From Coenobita brevimanus (lineage: Eukaryota; Arthropoda; Malacostraca; Decapoda; Coenobitidae): a stretch of 64,000 nt of DNA. The translations under genes were made by a program, and so were the position numbers. Positions 32,930 to 43,999 of this stretch are shown in pieces. Each line of letters begins with the position of its first letter. Within the stretch, counting starts at the first letter, position 1. The DNA is taken from the NCBI GenBank assembly GCA_032717465.1, contig JAVRFU010000174.1, positions 1-64,000 on the forward strand, written 5' to 3'. The notes under the pieces are model-generated. The model searched no databases and was not told where the DNA came from. It saw only the letters and a list, made by a program, of their open reading frames with translations.

Positions 32930-33284
32930 ATGAAAATACTCCACCCCTTAGTATGAAAACCCCTTATCTCAAGCCCATCTCATGTCTTTCTATGGTTTGT
33001 GTTCCTTATTGTGTCTTCACTTTCTATTAATCTAACCATGCCTGTGTGTGTTTCTGATACACAGCATATCATAATGTATGTATTTAGCTGGTCTGTGTTA
33101 TTGTCAAAGGGAAAATTTGGGATTGCACTTGGGATGCCCGGTACTGTAGGGTAAATCCCATAGGTAGTGTGCTTTTGTTATTGTGCAAGTTCTTTATCAC
33201 ACACCAAGCCTTGTACCAGTTATGCTTGATAACCAAGGGATCACAGTACCGTATATAAACGTGTGTTGCCAGGTGAGCTTGACT
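32930..33284. other. No gene recognised
   Basis: About 350 bp between LINE and SINE sequence. Nothing recognisable. Confidence 0.35.
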
Positions 33285-33603
33285 ACAACATTTTCTCTCA
33301 TTTTTCTGTGTCTGTCCTCATCTCTTCCTATTTCTGCCATCTTTTCTGTCACTTTTTGTTAATCTTGTTTTCTTTTTCGGGTGGCTTTACATTGATTGAC
33401 AAGCCAAAAAGTTTCCTAGATCCCAGGAAACCATTTACAACATTGGGTGGTAACTATATAACCAACCCATACATGTTCCCTATGTGTCAGCAAGTGGGTT
33501 GGTGGTGGGTTAGTTTCCCTCCATATAAAATAACTAACTTGCAGTCAAACGACCACCTATTATGGGATTATGGTGTCTGGCAATAGATATATAGGTAGAT
33601 AGA
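33285..33603 (+). repeat. SINE-B copy, plus strand
   Basis: Pyrimidine-rich 5' part, then 'GGTGGCTTTACATTGATTG', the 'GGTGGTAACTATATAACC' core and a 3' end 'GGGATTATGGTGTCTGGCAATAG' followed by degenerate (ATAG)n. Compare 57265-57600. The 3' part is also in a local duplication (33424-33760). Confidence 0.7.
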
Positions 33604-33760
33604 CAAGTACAGTATCCTTGAGTTAGTGAGTAATGTGGTGTGGTTGATTTTCAGGAGTGGAAGGATTGCCATTGCTGGTGACTCAACTCTGGCCATTTCT
33701 ACCTCTTCACCAAGTTAGCTGCCATCCATGACTGGACTAAACCACATATCTGCAGTTGGT
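33424..33760 (+). repeat. Local segmental duplication, unit 1
   Basis: This block and 34399-34708 share both the SINE-B 3' part and the unique sequence after it ('CCTTGAGTTAGTGAGTAATG', 'CATCCATGACTGGACT'). The SINE was therefore inserted before the block was copied. Confidence 0.7.
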
Positions 33761-33861
33761 ACTACACATCAAGTTAAGCCACAGTGGAATGAAGGTTAGT
33801 TTTGCTTTGCAGTTCTGTAGCAATTATCAGTCATTGGTATCATTATCCATGTGTAGTTTTC

Positions 33862-33960
33862 TTTGGGGCAGAGGGCAGTGAAATGGCAGGGGCAGGGCGA
33901 CATGTAGGTGATTTGTCAGTGCCCACCCCTTACAGGATTAAGGCATCTGCTTAGATAAAT
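33862..33960 (+). mobile_element. RTE-like LINE family A 3' tail fragment
   Basis: Matches the last ~90 bp of the A1 LINE ('GTGAAATGGCAGGGGCAGGG' through 'GGATTAAGGCATCTG') and ends in a short degenerate tail. Confidence 0.6.
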
Positions 33961-34398
33961 ATAGTTTTCTTTGGCACAGGATGTAAAATATCCAGAACTA
34001 TAAAAGGAGGCAGGTAAATGGGAAGGTTTATCAGAAGAGTAACGAGTAAAATGGGCTTTACATCCATTTATTCTACTGTCAATCTTTTAAAAATTCTCAG
34101 CTCCATTTAAAAGGCATTACACCATATACAAATGACCTTATATTCTCTTGCAAGTTGTTCATTTTAGAGGAAGTATTGAAAAGATATGATTGATACCATT
34201 TCAGAACCAAAAAGCTCAGAGTCGGAATTGTGGGAATTTTACTGACTCTGACCCCAACTCCTTGCTGTCAGAGTTATAATAAAAATTAAGTGTACAATAT
34301 TAACCATGCTTCCATATCTAAGCTATAGTTTCTGTCACATTTAGTTTCTGTTACATTTGATCTGCAAAGTACATGGTCTCTTGCTATTCCCTTTTCAC

Positions 34399-34708
34399 AC
34401 ATTGGGTGGTAACTATATATACTGTACTATAACCAACCAACACATGTTCTCTATGTGCCATCAAGTGGGTTGGTGGAGGGTTAGTGTCCCTCTGTGTAAA
34501 ATAACTAACCCAAAGTCAAATGGCCACCTGTTACTGGATTATGGTGTCTGGCAATAGATAGTTGATAGACTAGTACAGCATCCTTGAGTTAGTGAGTAAT
34601 GTGGTGTGGATGATTTTCAGGTGTGAAGGGTTGCAACTGCTGATGACTCTCAACTCTGGGTTTGTCCATCTGTTCACCAAGTGAGCCACCATCCATGACT
34701 GGACTGCC
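34399..34708 (+). repeat. Local segmental duplication, unit 2, with SINE-B 3' part
   Basis: Second unit of the duplication. The SINE-B part is 34399-34571. It has a short insertion ('ATACTGTACTAT') in the core relative to unit 1. Confidence 0.7.
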
Positions 34709-34773
34709 ATAAAGGGTAGTAATTTACCTTAAGTCGTTGAGGAATCAAGGTGGGTATTACTGTCATTTTTCAT

Positions 34774-35215
34774 TAGAGTAAACCCTTGATGTAACAAATT
34801 AATTGGGGGAGGGGTGGGTCGCTATATCTGAAAGTTCGCTACATACGAGGTTCAGTATTTCCAAGGGATTACCAAACCAGTTCCCTATGTAAGTGGAGTC
34901 GTTCTGTCCAACATGCTACCTAAAGTAATTCAGTGAAGTTTTACATGGAGAATTCAATGGTTTACGAAGTTGTACATGTAAATACAATACTGTATGAAGT
35001 TGTACATATAAATACAATATCTATAATAAGAATACGGTATAATGTAGTACTGTTGCAGTACACTTACTGTCCCAGGAAGGGATGCTGTTGTCACTGTGGG
35101 CTGATTTGCGAACTTCCCCCTCATTTAGCGACCTTTGTTCACAAAATCCAGGGAAAGCTCGGTCACGATTTGTCTGTTCGTTATATCTGAAATTCGCAAT
35201 ACCAGGCGTTGGCAT
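34774..35215. repeat. Possible pogo/Tigger-like non-autonomous element
   Basis: 'AGTAAACCCTTGATGTAACA' followed by 'TTAATTGGGGGAGG' and 'CGCTATATCTGAAAGTTCGC' resembles the ends of pogo/Tigger-type elements from memory. A similar word, 'CGTTATATCTGAAATTCGC', occurs at 35181-35199 in the same orientation. I could not find a convincing opposite end. Confidence 0.3.
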
Positions 35216-35526
35216 GTGAAACAGCCGCTTTCACCGGCCTCACACTTCCTACTGAGCAGGCTCCTCCTGCATACTGCAAGACTTTTCTGACGACGTCACC
35301 ACTTGCAGTGTAACAAGTGTGTATGCGCACACACACTCTAACAGCAATGTGCACTAACACTCTCTTTCTCTCTTCTTAATTTGACGAACGATTCCAAGGA
35401 CGAAGCTGATTGGATTATTGGCGTCCAATACACACTATGTATCCAATACATAGACTTTTGTTTAAGTGCCATTAAGACCCAGTCTGTAGCCACATACAAA
35501 TATTTGGTGTCCCTTGAAGTACTATA

Positions 35527-35800
35527 ATCCTTCTAGTCCCAGCTGACTGCTGCACATAGCTGCTCGTTCAAGGCACCTTTCTTGGTGAGACAGTCAGCCA
35601 GTTGTTGTGATGTGTCCATCCAAGACACTTCATCAATCCCCCCTCACTCCAACATGTCTTGTAATGCAGCAATATCATTGCACAATCTCCTGTCTTCAAC
35701 GTTCCTGCAGGAGTAAAGGACGTCCACCAAACTCTTGTTATCGATGAAACACTTGATCTTGAAATCTCCACACCATCACAGAATTTGGCAGTTGCATGTC
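35527..35800 (-). pseudogene. Ty1/copia-type RNase H remnant
   Basis: The minus strand reads 'CFIDNKSLVDVLYS', 'NVEDRRLCNDIAALQDMLE', then one stop, then 'SQQLADCLTKKGA'. The order and words match the C-terminal RNase H of copia-type Pol proteins (DNKSL ... ADCLTKKGA). One in-frame TGA interrupts it. No LTR, integrase or Gag is visible nearby, so this is an isolated relic. Confidence 0.7.
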
Positions 35801-36442
35801 CTGCTTCATAAATTTGCCACAGGCAACGTGCCCTCTTCCTTAAATGCCCAGAAAGTTATTTTTTTCTCCCCCACATCCCCTGGGGAGGGGGGAAAGAATA
35901 CTTCCCCAGTATCCCTGCTTGTCGTAAGAGGCGACTAAAAGGGGCCTTTTTATCTCCAGTCTTTCTCTCCTTATTGTCCTCTTCTGCTCTTCTGTCCTAC
36001 CTCTCTTCTTGATATTTCTTTGTTTCTTCTGGCCTTTATTTTCCCTCTACTCCTACAATGCCATATTATGAGTTGCTGCTAATTCTTTTGCTTTTCCTTA
36101 CTTCAAATCACTTCTTGCAGTCAGCATTCAACATTTAACTATCTGTGTTGCATATGTACCAAAATTGAGAGTTTTTATAATATACAGTAGTTGGAATTGC
36201 CAGGCCCATACGATAATATGTTTTATGATGTACTGGTACTGTTTCTGTGTGTTTCTGCCGTAGTTATTCATTTCAGATTGTGCCATGATGGAGGTGTGTG
36301 TGCAGTGCCTTTGAAGGGAGTGGATTGATGTGTATAGACACCATAACTGCACAGGACAGCCCTTCGGAAATAATTGCGTGCCTGTGGTTGATGGGTCTTT
36401 GGCCAGACAGACTGGGGTTGATCTACAGCAACCAAGAGGTAT
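35801..36442. other. No gene recognised; one conserved-looking repeat word
   Basis: Around 35920-35942 'CCCTGCTTGTCGTAAGAGGC' resembles a dispersed repeat that I associate with crustacean transcripts, but there is only one copy here. The rest is unassigned. Confidence 0.3.
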
Positions 36443-36678
36443 ATAAAAACATCAATAATGTCCAGATTGACTCTGTTGGATACATTTATGTGAAGCTACA
36501 GAGCGTGGTTAATGTTTTTGGCATATCCAATAGAGCCAAGATTCCAGGAGCTTGAATAATGAGTGAATGGAAGCGTGGCCCATTGGATTGGGCAAATTTG
36601 GGCTGTCAGGACGTTGCTACTCCTCACCCTGCCGTAAGGTGGGAAAGGAGGTCCAAGTGATGATGATGATGATCTATC
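36443..36678 (+). repeat. Rep-D copy 2, SINE-like repeat
   Basis: Second copy of the repeat at 31447-31680. It is better preserved and ends in (GAT)n at 36657-36673. Confidence 0.6.
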
Positions 36679-36915
36679 TATCTATCTATCTATTGCCAGA
36701 CACCATAATCCTGTAAGGGGTGGCCATTTGACTTTGAGTTATTGGTTTTACGGGGAGGGGCACTAACCCTCCACCAACCCACTTGTTGACAGGTAGGGAG
36801 AACGTATGGGTTGGTTATATGGTTGCCACCCAGTGTTGTAAATGGTTTCTTGGCTTACAGAAAACCATTTGGCTTGTCACTCAATGTAAAGCCACCTGTA
36901 AAGGAAAGAAGAGCA
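36679..36915 (-). repeat. SINE-B copy, minus strand
   Basis: Begins with (TATC)n and 'TATTGCCAGACACCATAATC' on the plus strand, which is the complement of the SINE-B 3' end, and runs through the core. The pyrimidine-rich 5' part is mostly missing, replaced by the jockey-like LINE end. Confidence 0.7.
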
Positions 36916-38112
36916 AATCAAAATACAAGAGAGAGCCAAATTCAAGATCTGATCATTTTGAGATGCCTGGACACACTGTGTTTGAAAGACTGGAGATCAT
37001 AGGAAGCAGGAAATACAAACAGAGGGAGACAGTTCCAGAGTTGACCTGTTGCATAAATGAAAGGCTGGGAGTAACGGTTAATTCTTGCATTACAGAGTTG
37101 GACAGAAAAGGGATGAGAGTTTGCTGCAAGACAGGTGCTACGTGCCTGTCGTAAAGGTGGAGGAATGCATGCAGACAGTTCAGAGGAGCAGAGACCATTG
37201 AAGAAGCGATAGAAAAGAGATAAAGATGCAACAGTGCGATGAGGAGACAGAGGTTGAAGGGAGTCAGTAAGAGGAGGAGAGTTAATGAGACGAAAAGCCT
37301 TTGACTACACCCTGTTGAGAAGAGCTGTATGTGGGGAGCCTTCCCACACATGAGAGTTGTACTCCACACAGGGACGGATAAAACTCCTGTATAGAGTCAA
37401 CAGTTGTGCAGGTGTAAAGAAGGAACAGAGTCTGCTTAGCACACCCAATCTCTTCGAAGCAGATTTTACAAGAGATGTAATATGATCTTTCCAAGATACA
37501 TCCCAAGTAAGTGAAACCCCAAACATGTTCAAGGATGATGCAGGATTAAGCTGAATATTATTAAACATTAGTGTGTATACCTGTGTAAGATTTTGTCGGG
37601 TTGATAAGTGTAAAAATTGAGTCATTGATGCATTAAAAACAACCAGATTGTTTTTACTCCAGTCAGCGATATGAGCCAAGTCAGACATTAGGTGTGCCAT
37701 AGCCTCATCCCTTGTTTGTCAAAGTAACTGCTGAGATGGAAGTTGAGGGAACCATATAGAAAGGTGAAGGGTGGAGTCATCAGCGTACGAGTGGATAGGG
37801 TTAGATGTACAGCTTAGAAAGTCATTGATGAATAAAAGGAAGAGAGTTGGTAATAGGACAGAGCCCTGAGGAACACCACTGTTGATAGATCTAGGAGGAG
37901 AACGATGGCCTTCTACAACAGCGGCTATAGAACGACCAGAAAGGAAGCTAGAGATGAAGGCACAGATAGAAGGATAGAAACTGTAAGAGGGCAGTTTGGA
38001 AATTAAAGATTTATGCCAGACTCGATTGAAAGCCTTTGAGATGTCAACTGCAATGGCAAAACTTTCACCAAAGTCCCAAGAGGAGGATGACCAGGAGTCT
38101 GAAAGGTAGGTT
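36916..38112 (-). mobile_element. Jockey/CR1-group LINE, 5'-truncated
   Basis: The minus strand encodes 'FAIAVDISKAFNRVWHKSL' (palm motif A), 'SGVPQGSVLLPTLFLLFIND' and 'HSYADDSTLH' (catalytic YADD), then 'LAHIADWSKNNLVVFN', 'LGVLSRLCSFF', 'YRSFIRPCVEYNSHVW' and, in another frame, a C-terminus with 'LINSPPLTDSLQ'-like words. This is the pattern of jockey/CR1-group reverse transcriptases, quite unlike families A, B and P. A TGA after 'PSQQLL' and frame changes near 37310 inactivate it. The endonuclease is missing. Other 3' pieces lie at 53640-53755 and 57603-57858. Confidence 0.85.
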
Positions 38113-38267
38113 GGTAGTGGGTGTGTACTAACCAGCTTACTTTATTATAATGCCCAATCCAGGTGAAGACATAGCATAGATACCATGTACTGTGTAGCTT
38201 TCTCTTTGCATTACCCTTGTTGGCTAAGCATTTTATTTGTAATCATGTGTATGCAGTGTGCTGAGGT

Positions 38268-38376
38268 GAATATTTTTGGTACTGTTGCGAGAGGCAGACT
38301 GAGGAAGACTTGGGACAAGGTCATAGAGGGTGACCTCACAAGTGAGAGACTGATTAGGGAGACTGCTGGATATTGA
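38268..38376 (+). mobile_element. LINE-P C-terminal fragment
   Basis: Matches LINE-P 'RGRPRKTWDEVIKCDL' ('GRLRKTWDKVIEGDL' here) and stops at 'TAGY'. Both ends are truncated. Confidence 0.6.
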
Positions 38377-38479
38377 GCAGTGTGGGGAGAGCAAGAGTTT
38401 AGTTATCATTCTGCATTATATGCATGTTATTTAAAATGTGTGTGTGTGTGTGGTTATTGTACTTCAGCAGATGTAAAGA

Positions 38480-38730
38480 CAGTGGCTCACACCAAAATTG
38501 CTCTTCTCACAGTACACCATCCTTCTTTCAGGGGATAGGGAGTTGGGGGATGTTTGTATAGCCAGGGACTGGATCCACTACAGCTTCCTTTTACGGGATA
38601 AGGAGGGAATTGAGGGATGTTTGTACAATCAGGGAGTGTAGCCAGCTAATTATGTGAGTGCCACTAATCACAGCCATCAGTTTGTAGTCCCCAGGTGTAT
38701 TTAACAGACAGAAACCATGAATCGGGGTCA
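38480..38730 (+). repeat. Rep-E copy, internally duplicated
   Basis: Shares 'TTGCTCTTCTC', 'CACCATCC', 'GGGATAGGGA' and 'GGGATGTTTGTA' with copies at 39492-39600 and 58396-58440. The 'GGGATGTTTGTA' unit occurs twice inside, near 38543 and 38606. Confidence 0.45.
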
Positions 38731-38984
38731 CAGACTTTAAGTAAGGCACTGACATGCATCGTGTTTTAATTATGATAGTTCTTTCACCTTGACCTGGCCT
38801 AGATTTCAGCCTCTTGTAGCTTTATTTCATTCAGCTCTGACAGTAAAAAGTGTTGTGACTCAAAATCCTTTCCATGGCACTTCTTTGTGACTGGCATTGT
38901 ACCGTATTATTTCAGCTCAGTTTCAAGGTGATTTTTCAATTTTATGCCAAATTTGTAGTATAAGTAATAGTAGTTGCAGCCCCC

Positions 38985-39217
38985 GGTTCATTGAGCAACA
39001 TGAACCGAGTGGGCTGCAGGTGGAAGTTCCTCTTCTGCAGTCCACCATTACATCAGTGCCACCCCATGAAGGCTGCAGGGTTATTCCAGGCCAACTCACC
39101 CCAAACCTCCCAGTTCATGCTGTCAATTTTCTTGGAAATATTCAGGAAAATGCTTGTATTTGTTTGTGGCCACCCCTTATGGGATTAGGGCATCTGGCAA
39201 TAGATGGATAGATAGAA
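38985..39217 (+). repeat. Rep-E copy with A1-type tail
   Basis: Contains 'CTCTTCTGCAGTCCACCAT' and 'CAGTGCCACCCCATGAAGG', and ends with 'GGCCACCCCTTATGGGATTA' and 'CATCTGGCAATAGATGGATAG'. That end is the same as the A1 LINE and SINE-B terminus. Confidence 0.5.
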
Positions 39218-39300
39218 CCATGCAAAATCTTGCTGTCTTCAGAGAATGTTATGAACTTAACCAGAGACTGAAAAGGTTAATATATAATTTTCACTTTCAG

Positions 39301-39440
39301 GTTAGAGTTGACTCAGCCGTGGAAACTGCCATGTCATCGTATCATATCGTACATAACGGCTCCAACATGCTTGCCTGCGTCAGCCTTGGTCACCTAATGG
39401 CGGCTCTACACGCTGTCCGATCTCTGGCAGTCACCTTGAC
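39301..39440 (-). mobile_element. LINE-P 3' tail next to a splice-acceptor-like sequence
   Basis: 39352-39440 is the complement of the LINE-P 3' end ('GGCTCCAACATGC', 'GGTCACCTAATGGCGGC'). Just upstream, 'TTTTCACTTTCAG' (to 39300) followed by 'GAGTTGACTCAGCCGTGGAA' resembles the acceptor and exon start at 58021-58060. Confidence 0.5.
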
Positions 39441-39491
39441 AATTATCTCCACTGTCTAGTAAGTACCTGAATGTGGTTGCATTTTGTTCAA

Positions 39492-39600
39492 GACTAAATC
39501 TGGGGGTTTGCAGGCTGATGTTGCCTTTCTCCTGCAGTTCACCAGGCTCCTCTTGGGGTTTAGGAAGTTAGGAATGTTTGTCTATTGGCACCACTGCATG
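39492..39600 (+). repeat. Rep-E copy with hairpin
   Basis: 'GGTTTGCAGGCTGATGTTGC' and 'CTCCTGCAGTTCACC' repeat the hairpin of the 58396-58435 copy with small changes. Confidence 0.5.
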
Positions 39601-39892
39601 AAGACTTTCCTTTGCAGTACCAGAGTGGTTTTATACTCCATATTATTGACTAAGGTGCTCATTATTCACTTTATCATATTTTTCTATTCTCCTGCATTCT
39701 AAACCCTACCTTACCCTGTCTTTGGATGGGAAAAGAGGGAGGGATGATGGTTTTCTTGCACGTAATATTACTTTCCAATTGTTTATCATGTATTTTCCCC
39801 TGTGTAATATAAGTCACCATATTTGCTTCAGTTTCCTAGCCTTACCAGCTTCCGTACCTTGCCTTCATATATGATCATTTACTATATCCATC

Positions 39893-40027
39893 CATCCTCT
39901 TGCTCTGTGAGAGAGAGGGGTGTAAGTTGGGGGAAAGGCAGCAAAATAGCAAGGGACAGGGTGACATGGAGGCGATTTGTCTGTGGCCACCCTTTACACG
40001 ATTATGGTGTCTGGCTGTAGATAGATA
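39893..40027 (+). mobile_element. RTE-like LINE family A 3' tail fragment
   Basis: Matches the end of family A ('GACATGGAGGCGATTTGTCTG', 'GGATTATGGTGTCTGGC') with a short ATAG tail. Confidence 0.6.
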
Positions 40028-40142
40028 ATTATGATAGGGTCTTGTCCTACCATGCCTCCTTTCACCTCTAAACTCTTTTCACCACCATATCTGCATCCAT
40101 TCTCTCCATATAATTATTTCTGTCTAATGTCACACTAAAGAT

Positions 40143-41870
40143 TTGGATATAAAAGGAAGGTGGAAAGAGCACTTTGAATCTGTTCTAAATAGACCAATCC
40201 CAGCTGAAGAGGACATTTTGCCAGCCGAGAAAGATTTGCAGATAGAAACAGGGGATATAACTTTGGAAGAGGTAGCAAAATCTATAAAGGAGTTAAAGAA
40301 TTTTAAGGCCCCAGGTGAGGATGGAATATTCCCTGAAATGCTTAAGGTGGAAAATGACGAGTTGATGAATGCGCTTTTGAAACTTTTTAATGTGGCTTGG
40401 GATAATGATGGAATTCCAGAAGAGTGGAGAAATGGAGTGATTATAAAAATACCAAAAAAGGGAGATTTAAGTGTGTGTGTCAATTGGAGGGGGATAACTT
40501 TGACACCTCGTTTTCGTTTTCGTTTTTAAAGGCTCCAACATGCTTGCATGTGTTGGCCTTGGTCACCTAATGGCGGCTCTCCACGCTGCACGATCCATTG
40601 CAAAAGTCTTTTCCCAAATCTTGTTGAACAGAATAGAGCCAGTTTGATAAAATTTTAAGAGAAGAACAAGCGGGATTTAGAAAGGGTTGAGGTTGTAATG
40701 ATCAGATATTTATTGTAAGGCATCTAATGCAACAAGCTAATGAGATGAAAATGCCACTTAGCATGTGTTTTGTGGATTTTGAAAAGGCGTTTGATAGTGT
40801 TTCACGTGGAGCTGTGTTGAAAATTATGAGATTCTGTGGTATACCAGAAAAGTTTGTAAATATTATTAGAAGCCTGCATGAAGGTACTTTTTGTAAGGTT
40901 ATGGTGGGTGGCTCTTTGAGTGATCCATTTCAAGTTAGGTCAGGAGTGATTCAAGGAGGAGTTCTTTCACCATTGTTGTTTGTTTTGGTGTATGGATTAT
41001 GTTATGAAACAAGTTGTAAGGAGAACAGGTGCAGGAATTAACTGGAAAGAAAATAAGAAGCTGATGGATTTGGACTATGCTGATGATATTGTACTGATTT
41101 GCAGAAGTATTTACGAGATGCAGAGAGTGCTTGATTGTCTGGTGGAGGAAGGAGAAAAAGTGGGATTGGTAATAAACTGTGGAAAGACTGAAATTATTAA
41201 TATGAATGTGGAGAACCAAATTGATTGTGTAATTGGGAATAATGTGGTGAAGAATGTAAAAAACTTTAAATATCTGGGAACGATTGTATCATCTAATGGA
41301 TCATTAAACAATGAAATTGAGGAGAGGATTAGACAGGCTTGGTGAGCTGTTGGAATGTTGAAATCTGTTTGGAATAATAATATGCTTTCGGTACGTACTA
41401 AAGTGAAAATTTACAAGTCCATGGTTAGACCAATTTTAATTTACGGACCTGAGTCATGGTATAGTACAATTGCAACAGATCAGAAAGTGTTAGGATTTGA
41501 GAATAAAATACTGAGAAGGATTCTTGGGGTAAAGTGGCAAGACAGAGTTACAAATGCAAGAGTAAGGGATATTACGAGAGTGGAACCAGTTTATGAATAT
41601 GTGAGACTGTCTTGTTGGAAGTGGCTGGGGCACGTATACAGAAAAGAAGGTAGTTTAATACAGGATGTGCCAGAGTGGACTGCTAGAGGAAGAAGAGGTA
41701 GAGGTAGGCCGAGGGAAACCTGGTTGAGGACAATGAAAAAGGAAGCAGGAGAGGAGTGTTGGTGGGACCTGAAGGAGATGGCAAGAGACAAATATTGGTG
41801 GAGAGAGTTCATCGAAGCCCTATGCATCCCGTGGGGTGTCACAGGAAATGATTGATTGATTGATTGAATG
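40143..41870 (+). mobile_element. LINE-E, reverse transcriptase, interrupted by LINE-P tail
   Basis: Encodes 'GRWKEHFESVLNRP', 'NFKAPGEDGIFPEML' and 'WRNGVIIKIPKKGD', then after a 95-bp insertion 'FVDFEKAFDSV' (palm motif A), 'VIQGGVLSPLLF' and 'LDYADDIVLICRS' (catalytic YADD), then 'FKYLGTIVSSNGS', 'GPESWYSTI' and a C-terminus 'GRPRETWLRTMKKE' to 'GVTGND'. Stops near 40647 and 41345 and a frameshift near 41020 disable it. The tail is (TTGA)n, unlike the (ATAG)n of the other LINEs here. The endonuclease is absent. Confidence 0.85.
40508..40602 (-). mobile_element. LINE-P 3' tail inserted in LINE-E
   Basis: The complement of the last ~95 bp of LINE-P, including the (ACGAAA)n-like tail. It separates 'GITLTP' from 'KVFSQILLNRIEP' of LINE-E. 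Confidence 0.7.
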
Positions 41871-42140
41871 TCACACTCGTTAGGAGAAACACATTGAGGT
41901 GGTTTGGCCATGTGGAGAGGGTGGAGAGTGAGAGACTGACAAGAAGAGTGTATGTGAGTGAGGTGGAGAGCGAGGGGGAGGCTAAAAATGAAAAGATGGG
42001 ATGGAGTGGAGAGGTATGTGAGAGAGGTGGGTGTGTGGGCTGGGAGCAGGCCAGTGAAATGGTTGGGGACAGGGCGACATGGAGGCAATTTGTTTGTGGG
42101 CACCCCTTATGGTATTAAGATGTCTGGCAATAGATAGACA
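41871..42140 (+). mobile_element. RTE-like LINE A1 3' fragment
   Basis: The frame 41864-42118 encodes 'RRNTLRWFGHVERVESERL' through 'RATWRQFVCGHPLWY', ending in the A1 terminus and ATAG units. It abuts the LINE-E tail. Confidence 0.75.
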
Positions 42141-42570
42141 CACTCATTAACACTTACATCACCAAGTTTCCTCACTTCGTATATACTTTTTACCTCAGTT
42201 ATTGGCCGCTCCAAGAAGTGTCTCAGCTCCATGTCTTTTATAAAACTGACATTTCATTACTCTTACAAGAATTTGTAAGCCCCAGCCTTGATAGTGTGTC
42301 CTGTAGTGCTGTGTTTAGGAAGAAAATTGGTAGATAACTTAAGAGTAGATAGGAACTTGAAGTCAGATGATTTTTTTTGTCTCAGAAGGAACAGCAAGTT
42401 GGTCAGGGATGGGAAGGATACATTTGGTGAGCAGTTTGTGTCATAGGATTAACTACCAGACTCACACCTCAAGCTTAGGAACCAATTTAGGAAGTAAAGA
42501 AGCCATGAAGTCAAGAAGCTTTGTGTAGTGGAGGGAGGTGTGGAAATTTAAAGAGTAGGAGGGGGTAGAC
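42141..42570. other. No gene recognised
   Basis: About 430 bp without an identifiable feature. Confidence 0.35.
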
Positions 42571-42945
42571 TATCTATCTATCTGTCTATTGCCAGACGTC
42601 TTAATCCCACAAGGGGTGGCCACAAACAAAGCATCTCCATATCGCCCTGTCCCCCACTATTTCACTGCCTTGCTCCCAGCTCACACCCCTCTCTCTCATA
42701 TGCCTCTCCACTCCATCCCTCCATCTCATCCTTGGCCTCCACCTGACTCACATACTCTCCTTGTTAGTCTCTCACTCCATCCTTTCCACGTAGCCAAACC
42801 ACCTCAGTGTGTTTCTCCTCAACGCTTCCTTTCACATCCACATCACAACACTCCTTCACTTCCTCATTTGTTTGTTTCTCCACAAGACTCCTCATGCTCC
42901 TCTTAAGTAACTCATTTCCACTGCTCTCACTCTTGGTTTCCTCTA
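42571..42945 (-). mobile_element. RTE-like LINE A1 3' fragment
   Basis: The complement of the A1 C-terminal region, with (TATC)n and 'TTGCCAGACGTC' at its 3' end. Several small deletions are present. Confidence 0.7.
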
Positions 42946-43055
42946 AACCTGGAAAGCATTTACAACACTGGGTGGTAACTGTATAACCAACCAATACGTG
43001 TTCCGTACGTGGCGACAAGTGGGTTGGCAAAGGGTTAGTGCCCCTCCCCGGAAAT
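42946..43055 (+). repeat. SINE-B fragment
   Basis: Matches the core 'CATTTACAACACTGGGTGGT' and 'GTGGGTTGGC' to 'AGTGCCCCTCCCC', without 5' or 3' ends. Confidence 0.6.
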
Positions 43056-43337
43056 CAGCTCCTGTAACTAAAAATACGAACATGGGAGGTAGACAAGTAG
43101 ACAAAATAAACTTAGGGTGAGTTACTGAAGATGGCAGTGAGTACAGTATGGAGTAGAGTAGAAGCCAGAGATGTAGTCTGGCTGGACAAGGGAACCCCTA
43201 GGGATAAGGTGACTTTGTGATGGAAGTATGAAGTGAAAACAGGACAGAATGTAGTGCTTGATACATAGCAGAAAGGTAGAGTGAGGGAGAAGGAAGGTAA
43301 GAGTTAGGGAGAAGAAAGGTGGAGTCAGGGAGTTTAC

Positions 43338-43742
43338 CCTTTTTTTGAGTGAGAGCAGTGGAAATGAGTTACTTGAGAGGAGGATGTGGAGTGACGTGGA
43401 GGGACAGGTTGACGAATGAAGAAGTGAAGGAACGTTGTGGGGTAGATGTGGATGTGGTTGAGAAGATTAGGAGAAATACACTGAGGTGGTTTGGAAATGT
43501 GGAGAGAATGGAGAATGAAAGACTGACTAAGAAGGTGTATGTAGGTGAGGTGGACGGAGGGAGAGGGAGGGGTAGACCGAGGATGAAGTGGAGGGATGGA
43601 GTTGAGAGGTATATGAGGGAGGGGGGGGTGAGTTGGGGGGAGGGTAGTCAAATGGTGGGTGAGAGAGTGACTTGGAGGCGTTTTGTCTGCGGCCACCCTT
43701 TGCGGGATTAGGGCGTCGGGCTATAGATAGATAGATAGATAG
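43338..43742 (+). mobile_element. RTE-like LINE A2 3' fragment with clean tail
   Basis: One open frame (43349-43711) encodes 'MSYLRGGCGVTWRDRLTNE' to 'CGHPLRD' and ends within about 12 bases of 'CTATAGATAGATAG'. This shows that family A has almost no 3' untranslated region. The A2 terminus reads 'GGGCGTCGGGCTATAG'. Confidence 0.8.
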
Positions 43743-43932
43743 ACTCCATGTCCCCTTTTTTCGATAAGGGCTAAGGCATTGCCCCTGGGTAGGGGACCTT
43801 GTTTTGGAGCATATAGCTTTTTATGACCACATCCCCTTCCTGATGTCTACCAGTGACTTGGGTGGATGCGAACCTCTGACCCTTCAATCAGACCTGAACA
43901 CTCTTAACCCACTGAGCCACGGCTGCTACATT
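43743..43932 (-). repeat. SINE-C, tRNA-derived
   Basis: The minus strand has an A box 'TGGCTCAGTGGGTTAA' (43904-43919) and a B box 'GGTTCGCATCC' (43864-43874) about 30 bases apart, near-perfect polymerase III promoter words. A SINE body of about 110 bp follows. I do not see tRNA 3' pairing, so it is not called a tRNA gene. Confidence 0.65.
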
Positions 43933-43999
43933 CCCCTCACCCCCCACCCCCTGAAGGAACTAACGAACAAGGCAGGTGCCAGGGGGGGGGGGGACATAC

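Noticed and set aside
43864..43919. A true tRNA gene
   Set aside because: Only the internal promoter boxes match. I see no acceptor stem pairing, and a SINE body continues from it.
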